Origin: Flavobacterium sp. | GTDB lineage: Bacteria > Bacteroidota > Bacteroidia > Flavobacteriales > Flavobacteriaceae | Length of the DNA stretch: 64,000 nucleotides | Direction: 5' to 3' | NCBI RefSeq assembly: GCF_013823965.1 | Contig: NZ_PNNA01000048.1 | Span: forward strand, 1 to 64,000 | Shown: in pieces, positions 17,226 through 25,022 of the stretch | Layout: the number at the start of each line of letters is the position of its first letter | How positions within the stretch are numbered: position 1 is the first letter of the stretch | Translations under genes and position numbers: made by a program | Notes under the pieces: generated by a model | Database searches by the model: none | Told to the model about the DNA's origin: nothing | Seen by the model: the letters and a program-made list of their open reading frames with translations, nothing else

Positions 17226-18473
17226 TTATTCGTCTCTAAGTGCTACAATAGGTTTTATTCTGGCGGCTTTGTAAGCTGGAAAAAATCCAGCCAATGCACC
17301 TGCAAATATCAGTAATACCAAAGTGGTTAAAGCGATGGTAAAATCGACTTCGGGATTAAAGAAATATTCACTTTTAATTTGTGGCCCAACCAATTCCAAA
17401 AGCGCCAAGCTGGACAAAAGCCCAATAAAACCGGCTATTGTGGTAATAAAAATCGATTCGTGCAAAATCATTCCAACAATGGAAATTGGCGTTGCCCCTA
17501 GTGCTTTTCTAATTCCAATTTCCTTGGTTCTTTCCTTTACAATAATCAACATAATATTGCTTACCCCCACAACTCCCGCAATGATGGTACATATCCCAAC
17601 CCACCAGAAAAACAATCGAATGTACAAATTCAAATCATAAAACTGTTTAATGTTTTCTACCGTACTATTGATTCCTATTCCGCTGGTATCCTCGGGCGCA
17701 ATTGTGTTTTTAGCTTTGAGCAATTGTGAGATTCCTTCGGTGAATTTTTTAGACTCGGCCAATGCTTCCTCATAAGTGTCTTTTTTATTGAGCGTAAAAG
17801 ACATGTCACTCAACTTGTCTCCTCCGCTGCCAAAAACCTGTTGCACGGTTGTTATGGGCAAATATGTTCTGGATTCCTCCCTTTCGCCACCTGGATCCGT
17901 ATAAACACCAACAACTTTGAATTGCACGTTGCTAATTAAAATTTGCTCTCCAATAGCATTTTTATCCTTAAATAAATCTCGTTTTAATTTTTGTCCAATA
18001 ACCGACACTTTCCTGTTATTCACCAAATCAATGTCGTTTACAAATCTTCCTTCAACGACACTGACTTTTTCTATAACCTGATGATCTGGAGAAACGCCCT
18101 GGCAGTCGTAGTTTCCGGTTTCTTTTCCGTAAACTATATTGCCATTCCAAATATTAAATTTCGAGCTTTTCTTGTCTATTTGATTGTCAAATTTTTGTTT
18201 AGAAATCACGAAATCGCTGTTGCGTAATTGAACACGTCTTCCAGGGTTTAATCCTTTGTATTCTTTTGTTGTCGTTCCTGCCCAAATCCAAATAACACCG
18301 TCGGCATCGTTTTCAAACTGTTTGGCAATTCCGTTTTCGAGTCCTTTTCCGGCGCCGAGAAGAATGACCAAAATAAAAATTCCTGAAGCCACGGAAGTTC
18401 CCGTGAGAAAGGTTCTCATTTTATTTTTGGCAATAGCCTCGAATATTTCCTGCCAGCGCTCTATGTTAAACAT
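17226..18473 (-). CDS. MacB-like ABC transporter permease (FtsX fold), paralogue
   Basis: A 415-residue permease with the same plan as its neighbour: one N-terminal transmembrane helix (about 20-42), a periplasmic MacB domain, three C-terminal helices, the segment VGVSNIMLIIVKERTKEIGIRKALGATPISIVG, and the ending A.RIKPIVALRDE. Its start overlaps the end of the ATPase gene by 8 bases, so translation is likely coupled. With the ATPase and the second permease it forms the inner-membrane part of a MacAB-TolC-like exporter. The substrate cannot be deduced. Confidence 0.92.
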   Translation of the reverse strand: MFNIERWQEIFEAIAKNKMRTFLTGTSVASGIFILVILLGAGKGLENGIAKQFENDADGVIWIWAGTTTKEYKGLNPGRRVQLRNSDFVISKQKFDNQIDKKSSKFNIWNGNIVYGKETGNYDCQGVSPDHQVIEKVSVVEGRFVNDIDLVNNRKVSVIGQKLKRDLFKDKNAIGEQILISNVQFKVVGVYTDPGGEREESRTYLPITTVQQVFGSGGDKLSDMSFTLNKKDTYEEALAESKKFTEGISQLLKAKNTIAPEDTSGIGINSTVENIKQFYDLNLYIRLFFWWVGICTIIAGVVGVSNIMLIIVKERTKEIGIRKALGATPISIVGMILHESIFITTIAGFIGLLSSLALLELVGPQIKSEYFFNPEVDFTIALTTLVLLIFAGALAGFFPAYKAARIKPIVALRDE

Positions 18474-19167
18474 ATGATGAAGCTCTTACTTGTTCTACAT
18501 ATTTATCATCGATGATTATCCCGTCTTTTAGCACCACGTTTCTTTTGCACATCGCGGCAATATCGGGTTCGTGGGTTACAATCAAAATCGTTTTGCCTTC
18601 GTCATTTATCCCTTGGATTAACTCCATGACTTCATAAGAAGTCAATGTATCCAAAGCTCCCGTTGGCTCATCGGCCAATAACACTTTAGGGTTCGACGCC
18701 AAAGCTCTCGCTATCGCCACACGCTGTTTTTGTCCGCCGGAAAGTTCGTTGGGCAAGTGATGTGAATGCGATGCCAATCCTACTTTTTCAAGATAACGCA
18801 TCGCTATTTCGGTGCGTTCTTTTCTTTTTATTCCTTGGTAATACAATGGCATTGCCACGTTGTCCAAGGCTGATTTATAATTGATCAAATTGAACGATTG
18901 AAAGACAAAACCCAAAAACTGGTTTCGGTATTTGGAAGCGATAGTTTCGTTAAGTTTTTTAATGGGCACATTATCCAAAACATAATCGCCCGAATCAGCT
19001 TCATCGAGAATTCCGAGAATATTCAACAAGGTAGATTTTCCGGAACCGGAAGAACCCATAATGGCCACCAGTTCTCCTTCCTTGATATTGAAATTGATTC
19101 CTTTTAGCACATGCAATTCAGAACCGCCAACTTTATAGGATTTATGCAAGTCTTTAATTTCAATCAT
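18466..19167 (-). CDS. ABC transporter ATP-binding protein (MacB/LolD type)
   Basis: A 233-residue cytoplasmic ATPase with Walker A GSSGSGKSTL (about residues 36-45), Q-loop VFQSFNL, signature LSGGQKQR, Walker B VLLADEPTGALD and the switch His in VTHE. It belongs to the MacB/LolD subfamily that works with FtsX-fold permeases. It is the first gene of the six-gene operon ATPase-permease-permease-adaptor-TolC-adaptor. The leader region (19168-19230) holds a short inverted repeat, TAACG AAA CGTTA, at 19217-19229, which could be a regulator site. Confidence 0.94.
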   Translation of the reverse strand: MIEIKDLHKSYKVGGSELHVLKGINFNIKEGELVAIMGSSGSGKSTLLNILGILDEADSGDYVLDNVPIKKLNETIASKYRNQFLGFVFQSFNLINYKSALDNVAMPLYYQGIKRKERTEIAMRYLEKVGLASHSHHLPNELSGGQKQRVAIARALASNPKVLLADEPTGALDTLTSYEVMELIQGINDEGKTILIVTHEPDIAAMCKRNVVLKDGIIIDDKYVEQVRASSYV

Positions 19168-19216
19168 GTTGGGTAATTTTAAAACAATATTAATTATTCT
19201 TTAAAAGAAATTGTAA

Positions 19217-19229
19217 TAACGAAACGTTA
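19217..19229. promoter_or_regulatory. Short inverted repeat upstream of the export operon
   Basis: TAACG-AAA-CGTTA, perfect 5-bp arms, 50 bases before the ATPase start codon and in the divergent gap with the DUF4403 gene. It is short enough to be chance. It is noted because export operons of this kind are often under a local repressor, though no regulator gene is adjacent. Confidence 0.2.
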
Positions 19230-19302
19230 ATACCATATAAGTGAATAAGACTTATTCCAATTGAAAATGTTACAGTTTAACCTTAAAATATATTTGTTTT
19301 AC

Positions 19303-19310
19303 TAATTTTG
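19303..19310 (+). promoter_or_regulatory. -7 promoter element of the DUF4403 gene
   Basis: TAATTTTG fits TAnnTTTG. A transcript starting a few bases later (about 19315-19318) would exclude the in-frame ATG at 19308 and leave the ATG at 19332 as the start, which agrees with the lipoprotein signal. Confidence 0.45.
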
Positions 19311-19331
19311 CCTTTTCAAACAAAAAATAAA

Positions 19332-20741
19332 ATGCTGAAATTTCGTTCCATTCTACTTGTTTTCCAAATCATTTTTTTGCTTTCGAGTTGTTCCACATCC
19401 AATAAAATTGCGGCTCTAAAACCAGAACCAGACAACGCAAGTCCATTAATTTATGACAACACTCCTTCCTTTATCAATTTGCCCATTAGCGTAAAACTAA
19501 AGGATGTCGAAAACCAAACCAATGCGCTATTGAATGGATTGATATACGAAGACAACAACATCGAAGACGATGCTGTCGAAATGAAAATTTGGAAGTTGGC
19601 TCCCATAACTATCGAAAATGACAAAGAAAGTGCCGGTGGAAAAATTAAAACGGTGTTACCATTAAAAGCATTGGTCAAATACCGAATTGGCACAAAAAAA
19701 TTGGGCGTTGAATTGTACAACACCAAAGAATTCAACTTAAATGGTGTGGTAACTTTGGTGAGCGATGTTAGTTTGGCCAATTGGAAACTCAACACCAAAA
19801 CCGAGCTAAAATCTTTGGATTGGAACGAAAGTCCCACAATGGTCGTCTTCGGAAAAAATGTTCCCGTTACTTATCTCATCAATCCCGCTGTTAAACTATT
19901 TAAATCAAAAATCGAAAAAAAGATTGATGCCGCCATCGAAAAATCAATGGATTTCAAACCCAATGTTTTGGCAGCTTTGGAAAAATTATGCACTCCTTTT
20001 CAAATGAGCGAAGCTTATGAAAGCTGGCTTAGAATTGTTCCTGTAGAAATCTATTCGACCAATGCCAAACTTAAAAACGACACTTTTTTGATGGAAATGG
20101 GAATGAAATGCACGATGGAAACTTTGATTGGAGGCAAACCGGAATCAAAATTTGATGCGACAAAAATCGCTTTGAAACCAGTAACCAAAATCCCGAACCA
20201 AATCACGGCAAACATTGCAGCAGTTTCTACTTATGCGGAAGCTTCAAAAATAATGACCAAGAATTTTTCCGGACAAGAATTTGGTTCCGGCAGCAAAAAA
20301 GTAAAGATTCAAAAAGTGGACATTTGGCACAAAAACGACAAAATGGTGATTGCTTTAGACCTTTTGGGAACGGTAAACGGAACAATTTATTTAACGGGAT
20401 TTCCACAATACAACGAACAGACCAAAGAAGTATATTTCGATAAATTGGATTATGCCTTGGACACCAAGAATAAATTAATGCGAACTGCCAACTGGCTGGT
20501 GCAAGGACTGGTTTTAAGAAAAATTCAGGAAAGTTGTCGCTATTCCATCGTTCCTAATTTGGAAGAAGGAAAGCAAAACATGATGGCATATTTAAAAAAT
20601 TATTCGCCAATGCCCGGTGTTTTTGTCAATGGCAAAATGGAAGACATTCAATTTCACAAAATTCAATTGACGAACCAAGCGATTATTGCTTTTATAAAAG
20701 TAAATGGAACCGTTAATGTTGCCGTGGACGGCTTGAAGTGA
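19332..20741 (+). CDS. DUF4403-family lipoprotein
   Basis: About 469 residues. The N-terminus MLKFRSILLVFQIIFLLSSC is a lipoprotein signal peptide with lipobox LSSC, so the mature protein should be lipid-anchored in the periplasm or outer membrane. The remainder resembles DUF4403 proteins, which look like tandem lipid-binding (BPI/TULIP-like) beta-rich folds, with repeated amphipathic strand patterns over about 45-250 and 260-465. No catalytic motif is seen. It is monocistronic: divergent from the export operon and convergent with the oxidase assembly genes. The start at 19332 is chosen from the signal peptide and promoter position. Confidence 0.8.
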   Translation: MLKFRSILLVFQIIFLLSSCSTSNKIAALKPEPDNASPLIYDNTPSFINLPISVKLKDVENQTNALLNGLIYEDNNIEDDAVEMKIWKLAPITIENDKESAGGKIKTVLPLKALVKYRIGTKKLGVELYNTKEFNLNGVVTLVSDVSLANWKLNTKTELKSLDWNESPTMVVFGKNVPVTYLINPAVKLFKSKIEKKIDAAIEKSMDFKPNVLAALEKLCTPFQMSEAYESWLRIVPVEIYSTNAKLKNDTFLMEMGMKCTMETLIGGKPESKFDATKIALKPVTKIPNQITANIAAVSTYAEASKIMTKNFSGQEFGSGSKKVKIQKVDIWHKNDKMVIALDLLGTVNGTIYLTGFPQYNEQTKEVYFDKLDYALDTKNKLMRTANWLVQGLVLRKIQESCRYSIVPNLEEGKQNMMAYLKNYSPMPGVFVNGKMEDIQFHKIQLTNQAIIAFIKVNGTVNVAVDGLK

Positions 20742-20760
20742 TTTCAGTTTAAAAATTCAA

Positions 20761-21042
20761 TTATTCCTGCTTTTTCTTCTTTCTCATTTGATAAATGTAA
20801 TATCCAATTCCGCCAACAAGCAAATACGGAATGATCATTAAATAAACAATTCCATCATTTACAGCCTGTGCCTTCACTGCATTTCCTTCGGTTTCCAGAG
20901 CGGCACGACACATCGCGCATTGTGCGTTTGCAGCAACAGAAAAGAACATGGAGAACAGAAAACAGAAAACAGAAAATTTGATTTTCGTTTCCCTTTTTTC
21001 ACTTCTAACTTCTAACTTCCCACTTTTAACTTTACTAAACAT
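20761..21042 (-). CDS. Small CxxC membrane protein of the oxidase assembly cluster
   Basis: A 93-residue protein with an N-terminal signal segment (about residues 22-40, ...SVAANA), CAMC (Cys42, Cys45) at the start of the mature part, one transmembrane helix (about 65-83) and a Lys-rich cytoplasmic tail (QMRKKKKQE). The periplasmic CxMC could bind copper or act in thiol exchange, consistent with SCO and DUF420 genes upstream, but this is inference. The ATG overlaps the end of the DUF420 gene by 8 bases. Residues 1-32 are encoded by two tracts of 7-bp repeats (20955-20975 and 21001-21035), so the leader, including part of the hydrophobic core, appears to come from expanded repeats. Confidence 0.75.
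   Translation of the reverse strand: MFSKVKSGKLEVRSEKRETKIKFSVFCFLFSMFFSVAANAQCAMCRAALETEGNAVKAQAVNDGIVYLMIIPYLLVGGIGYYIYQMRKKKKQE
20955..21035. repeat. Two tracts of 7-bp tandem repeats within a gene leader
   Basis: On the + strand, ACAGAAA occurs three times in perfect tandem (20955-20975). ACTTCTA-type heptamers occur five times in tandem (21001-21035: ACTTCTA, ACTTCTA, ACTTCCC, ACTTTTA, ACTTTAC). Both lie within the first 90 bases of the small CxxC protein gene on the - strand. Confidence 0.85.
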
Positions 21043-21574
21043 AATAAGGCGAAATCATTAAATAAACAACAACACCAGTAACGGCAACATACAACCAAAT
21101 TGGGAAGGTGATTTTCGCAATTTTTTTATGTTTGTCAAATTTTTCGGCCAAAGTACGAACATAAGTTATCAAAACCAATGGAATCACCGCAATGGACAAA
21201 AGGATGTGCGATATCAAAATAAAGAAATACAGGTTTCTAATCATTCCTTCTCCTCCAAATTTTGTGGAATCCGAAGTCATGTGATAAGCAACATACATCA
21301 CTAAAAAAACTACCGAAAGTGCAATTGCAGTTGTCATTAATTGTTCGTGAAGTTTTCTTTTTCCGTTTTTAATGGCCAATACTCCAACAACCAAAACTAC
21401 AGCCGTTACACCATTTATTGTGGCATAAATAGGCGGAAGAAAAGAAAGCGGCTCAACATGAAATCCAAAATCTTTTAATTTTACGCTAAAAAGAAGCGCC
21501 ACCACAACAGGAATCAAAATGGATACTAATACTATAAACTTGCTGAATTTTTGTTCTAACGAATTCTTTTCCAT
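21035..21574 (-). CDS. DUF420-family membrane protein (oxidase-associated)
   Basis: A 179-residue polytopic inner-membrane protein with about five transmembrane segments (about residues 12-30, 44-64, 76-98, 115-138 and 155-175). It has the family's histidines at H74 (KLHEQLM), H97 (AYHMTSD) and H122 (ISHILLS). DUF420 genes recur beside SCO and heme-copper oxidase genes in many bacteria, and the histidines suggest heme or copper handling, but no activity is established. It lies 2 bases after the SCO gene and overlaps the following small gene, so the four genes from 22917 to 20761 are one unit. Confidence 0.88.
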   Translation of the reverse strand: MEKNSLEQKFSKFIVLVSILIPVVVALLFSVKLKDFGFHVEPLSFLPPIYATINGVTAVVLVVGVLAIKNGKRKLHEQLMTTAIALSVVFLVMYVAYHMTSDSTKFGGEGMIRNLYFFILISHILLSIAVIPLVLITYVRTLAEKFDKHKKIAKITFPIWLYVAVTGVVVYLMISPYYV

Positions 21575-21576
21575 CT

Positions 21577-22263
21577 TTATTCTTTTAATAAAATTGCTAT
21601 GTCTTGTTGAATGTCTCTTACTCCTTTTTTGTCCAGACCGTCATAGTATAAAATCGGGTTTCCGTAATTGTCTTTTCTGCATCGGATATTGCCGTTTTTG
21701 TCAATCAGGGCAAACAATCCAGAATGTTCAAAACCACCTTGTACTTTACTATTTTGTCCGGCATAAATATTGAATCCTTTATTTGACAAATCAAAAATAT
21801 AGTTTTTGTCTCCGGTCAAAAAATTCCAATTTGATGATTTAACGCCCAATAATTCGCGGTGTGCTTTCAAAATTGCTGGAGTATCGTGTTCTGGATCGAT
21901 CGTAATGGAAACGATGCCAAAATTAGGGTTTCCAAAAAAAGTTTTTTCAATTTGTAGCATACTTTGATTCATTTTTGGACAAATGGACGGACAAGTCGAA
22001 AAGAAAAACTCCAAAACATATACTTTGCCGTTGTAGGTTTCGTTGTTAATCTTTAGATTATCTTGGTTGAGCAGTTCAAATTTTGGCGCAGGACCAATTT
22101 TTTCCAATTTACCATCCTCTTTTGAGGAATTGGATACTTTATCTAAACGATCTCCTTTTACAATTTCATTATTTTCAATTTTGTCAATTATTTTCGGAAC
22201 GGCATAAATTCCAAAAACTAGAACAACAAGAGAAATCCAGATGTATGATTTGTTTTTAAGCAT
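21577..22263 (-). CDS. SCO1/SenC-family copper chaperone
   Basis: A 228-residue protein with an N-terminal membrane anchor (about residues 6-24) and a periplasmic thioredoxin fold. The copper ligands are in place: CPSIC (Cys91, Cys95) after EFFFST, and the distal His180 in GGFEHSGLFALID. SCO proteins deliver copper to, or reduce cysteines of, the Cu-A site of cytochrome oxidase subunit II. Neighbouring oxidase subunit genes support this. It follows 12 bases after a related protein that lacks the cysteines. Confidence 0.93.
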   Translation of the reverse strand: MLKNKSYIWISLVVLVFGIYAVPKIIDKIENNEIVKGDRLDKVSNSSKEDGKLEKIGPAPKFELLNQDNLKINNETYNGKVYVLEFFFSTCPSICPKMNQSMLQIEKTFFGNPNFGIVSITIDPEHDTPAILKAHRELLGVKSSNWNFLTGDKNYIFDLSNKGFNIYAGQNSKVQGGFEHSGLFALIDKNGNIRCRKDNYGNPILYYDGLDKKGVRDIQQDIAILLKE

Positions 22264-22275
22264 TGTTTCTAAAAG

Positions 22276-22917
22276 TTAAAGTCGTTTTGAAGCATTGTGA
22301 TTTTTTTTGAGTGCTGCACGGTATTCGTATAGAATAACTTTAAAATCATCCAGCATTTCGTTGCTCAATTCGGCAGGATGAAACGTGTTGTAGCCTTCTT
22401 TATATCCCTTTTTTCCCTTTCTTCCCCTGAGATTTCTTTCTTTATCGATAATATATACGTTTGGAGTTCCTAAATCAGCATCTAATTTATCGACTAGTTT
22501 TAATTGGTCGTAATACGCCTTGATTTCTTCTGGAGAAGCAAAAACGAAATGCCATTGACTGACATCTGTAAATGCTTTCAAGGCATTTACAACACTCTTG
22601 GCTTCTTGTTCTGTTCCCAATGGACACAAAACCACAAATTGCAAGTCTTTGAAAGTATGGTAGCGTTGGTAGATTTTTTGGTTTAAATTAAAAAAATTTC
22701 CCCTGTTCTTTAAAAGATTGGTACCTGAAAAACCAAGGATTGTTATTTTTTCATTCAAACTTATCTTTTGGTTATCCAATGATTTCCAATTGCCAAAGTC
22801 GGCAACATTGGGCGTGATAACAGGTAGTTTAGTGAAACCGTTTATTCCTGATGCAAAAAAAAGATAGGCAACAATAGGTAAAACAAAAAGAACGAAGAGA
22901 ACAATATTTTTTTTCAT
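22276..22917 (-). CDS. SCO/thioredoxin-fold membrane-anchored protein lacking redox cysteines
   Basis: A 213-residue protein with an N-terminal signal anchor (about 4-22) and a region that follows the SCO thioredoxin-like layout: a strand KITILGFSGTNLL where SCO has the CxxxC, an FVVLCPLG strand, an FASPEEIK turn, and NVYIIDKERNLRGRKGKKGYKEGYN, comparable to the SCO ID..GNIR segment. No CxxxC exists, and the only Cys is within the buried strand. It is the first gene of the assembly unit (then SCO, DUF420, CxxC protein). A structural or regulatory partner for SCO is possible, and copper transfer by the SCO mechanism is not. Confidence 0.7.
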   Translation of the reverse strand: MKKNIVLFVLFVLPIVAYLFFASGINGFTKLPVITPNVADFGNWKSLDNQKISLNEKITILGFSGTNLLKNRGNFFNLNQKIYQRYHTFKDLQFVVLCPLGTEQEAKSVVNALKAFTDVSQWHFVFASPEEIKAYYDQLKLVDKLDADLGTPNVYIIDKERNLRGRKGKKGYKEGYNTFHPAELSNEMLDDFKVILYEYRAALKKNHNASKRL

Positions 22918-22947
22918 GGGTCGTGCCTGAATATGATATGCAAAAAT

Positions 22948-22980
22948 AAAAAAAGGCGCGCAATGCGCACCCTTTTTCTT
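22948..22980 (-). terminator. Terminator between the oxidase subunit and assembly units
   Basis: A GC-rich hairpin (GCGC AAT GCGC core) is flanked by A7 on the left and T5 on the right, so T runs follow on both strands. On the - strand it lies 15 bases after the subunit IV stop codon and 31 bases before the next start, marking the boundary between the two oxidase transcripts. Confidence 0.75.
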
Positions 22981-22994
22981 GAATTAATATTTTG

Positions 22995-23345
22995 TTAAAA
23001 ATTCCACTTGATAGTGCTATCTTTAAAAACCTCAAAAATATAATTTCCTTCAGTTAAAAGGATAAAAAGTAAATAAATTACCAAAAAGATTAATGGCAGA
23101 ATAACCGAATATCTTAGATTAGATTTTTCACCTTCCATATGCATAAAGGCATAAACAATATAATATGCTTTTACAATCGTCAAAATAATGAATAACCAGT
23201 TCAGCAAATTCAAGCCCAAGAAACTATTCATGTGCAAAGCTTCCGGTTTTATAATCCCGAAAATTACCTCAACAATTGTTATTACAGATAATATTCCAAA
23301 AACTGTCCAAATTCTTTTTGTATTAGATACGTGTTCGTGTGACAT
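22995..23345 (-). CDS. Cytochrome c oxidase subunit IV-type protein
   Basis: A 116-residue inner-membrane protein with three transmembrane helices (about 14-33, 43-65 and 78-100), matching the small subunit IV of caa3/bo3-type oxidases. It is typically needed for stability and not for catalysis. Its position immediately after two subunit III-type genes and upstream of a terminator supports the assignment. The stretch NWLFIILTIVKAYYIVYAFMHM carries the helix 2 pattern of the family. Subunits I and II are not in this window. Confidence 0.88.
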   Translation of the reverse strand: MSHEHVSNTKRIWTVFGILSVITIVEVIFGIIKPEALHMNSFLGLNLLNWLFIILTIVKAYYIVYAFMHMEGEKSNLRYSVILPLIFLVIYLLFILLTEGNYIFEVFKDSTIKWNF

Positions 23346-23364
23346 AATAATTGCTTTTTGTAAA

Positions 23365-24390
23365 TTAAACTAGATAGAAAACCGTGAATACAAATACCCA
23401 AACTAAATCAACAAAGTGCCAATATAGTCCCACTTTTTCTACCATTTCATAACTTTTTCTTTTCTCGTAAGTTCCGAGCAAGACATTAAAGAATATGATA
23501 ATATTGATAACAACTCCAGAGAATACGTGGAATCCGTGGAAACCTGTAATAAAGAAAAAGAAGTCGGCAAATAATTTGCTTCCATACTCATTTCTGGTCA
23601 AGTTTGCTCCTTCAACAACTAAAGTTGCATCGTTTAAACGCAATTGAGATTCTTCTCTGGTTAAAATTGTTTTGTGTTTGTGTTTCGTTAATTCGTGATT
23701 AATTTTAGTGTCTTTTGCACTGGCAGGGCTATCTTCATAAATAGTCTCTGTTCTAATCAATAAATCTGGATGTGCTTTGAAACCAGCTTGAACTTCTGCC
23801 ACGGAATAAGATGGCAAAGAAGCTTCTTCCATAAACCATTTTCCTTTATTCCTGGTCAATTGTTCTCTGTCTTCGGGCAAAGTTGCAGCGAAATCAGCAA
23901 GTGCCACACGATGACCTTCCTTGTCAACAAATTGAAGTAGACTTCCTCCTTTTGTTTCTATGGCTCCATATTCCCCTTTGATGAAGTTTTTCCATTCCCA
24001 AGCTTGTGAACCAACGAAAACAAGACCTCCAACAATGGTCAAGAATAGATAAATGGTAACTTTTTGTTTTTTCAATTGATGACCAGCATCAACGGCAAGA
24101 ACCATTGTCACTGATGAAAAAATCAAAATAAAAGTCATAAATGCCACATAATACATTGGTGCCGAAACGCCATGCATAAATGGAAAGTGTGTAAACACCT
24201 CATCGGCTAAAGGCCAAGTTTCAATAAATTTAAATCTAGAAAAGCCGTAAGCAGCTAAAAATCCAGAGAATGTTAAAGCATCTGACAGGATAAAAAACCA
24301 CATCATTAATTTGCCATAACTAGCTCCCATTGGCTCATTTGCGCCTCCCCAAGTTTTTTCTCCACTATTCGCAGTAGTAACTGTATCCAT
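23365..24390 (-). CDS. Cytochrome c oxidase subunit III with large soluble insertion
   Basis: A 341-residue heme-copper oxidase subunit III. N-terminal helices (about 25-48, 68-90, 98-118) include WFFILSDALTFSGFLAAYG, and C-terminal helices include FFFITGFHGFHVFSGV and YWHFVDLVWVFVFTVFYLV, both strong family motifs. Between them (about residues 125-255) lies a hydrophilic insertion of some 130 residues, very acidic and basic, absent from classical 200-260-residue subunits III. The rest is intact, so the gene is functional. Order: cyoE, short subunit III, this gene, subunit IV. Confidence 0.92.
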   Translation of the reverse strand: MDTVTTANSGEKTWGGANEPMGASYGKLMMWFFILSDALTFSGFLAAYGFSRFKFIETWPLADEVFTHFPFMHGVSAPMYYVAFMTFILIFSSVTMVLAVDAGHQLKKQKVTIYLFLTIVGGLVFVGSQAWEWKNFIKGEYGAIETKGGSLLQFVDKEGHRVALADFAATLPEDREQLTRNKGKWFMEEASLPSYSVAEVQAGFKAHPDLLIRTETIYEDSPASAKDTKINHELTKHKHKTILTREESQLRLNDATLVVEGANLTRNEYGSKLFADFFFFITGFHGFHVFSGVVINIIIFFNVLLGTYEKRKSYEMVEKVGLYWHFVDLVWVFVFTVFYLV

Positions 24391-24432
24391 AAAAGTTATT
24401 CGTTAAAAAGTTTTCAAATCTACAATTTTTTA

Positions 24433-25020
24433 TTATTTAAAGAAAAATAAAAATAAAAATAAATATACCCACAATAAATCAAGAAAGTGCCAATACATTG
24501 CACCCAGTTCAATACCAAGTGTTTGAGTCGAATTGTATTTGTGTTTGAATTGATTGTAAATGATAATTAAAAGTGCAATTAGTCCACCGGCAAGATGTGC
24601 CAAATGCACAACAGTTACTATATATAGAAATGTCGTAGTAATCGAACTTTCGGCTCCTGTGAAATAATAACCATTCGCCACTATTTGTCCAAAGCCCACA
24701 AATTGCAAAACAACAAACAATATTCCCAATGCCAAAGTAGCCAAAAGAAATGATGTTGTCGCTTTTTGATTGTCCTTTTGGATGGCTTTTTTGGCCAAAT
24801 GAAAAGTGACGCTACAACCTATAATTACTGCGGTACTGTAAAAAAAAGCCGTTGGCAATTGAAAATCCTTCAACCAATCAACTCTGGATTTGCTCACTAC
24901 AAAAGCACTTGTAAGTCCTGCAAACATCATAATCATACTTATTATGGCGAACAATAACAGCAATTTGTATGATCTTGCTGTTCTTGATTTATGCTCTTCG
25001 GCGGTCATTGTCGTTGTCAT
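24433..25020 (-). CDS. Cytochrome c oxidase subunit III-type protein (short form)
   Basis: A 195-residue protein with five transmembrane helices. The terminal YWHFLDLLWVYLFLFLFFFK and the HLAHLAGGLIALLI segment are the subunit III signatures. It is a second, shorter subunit III-like gene next to the 341-residue form, a pairing common in Bacteroidota. Both may enter one complex. It starts 2 bases after the cyoE stop, so they are co-transcribed. The AT-rich lysine-containing C-terminus ends the protein without further domain. Confidence 0.9.
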   Translation of the reverse strand: MTTTMTAEEHKSRTARSYKLLLLFAIISMIMMFAGLTSAFVVSKSRVDWLKDFQLPTAFFYSTAVIIGCSVTFHLAKKAIQKDNQKATTSFLLATLALGILFVVLQFVGFGQIVANGYYFTGAESSITTTFLYIVTVVHLAHLAGGLIALLIIIYNQFKHKYNSTQTLGIELGAMYWHFLDLLWVYLFLFLFFFK

Positions 25021-25022
25021 AA

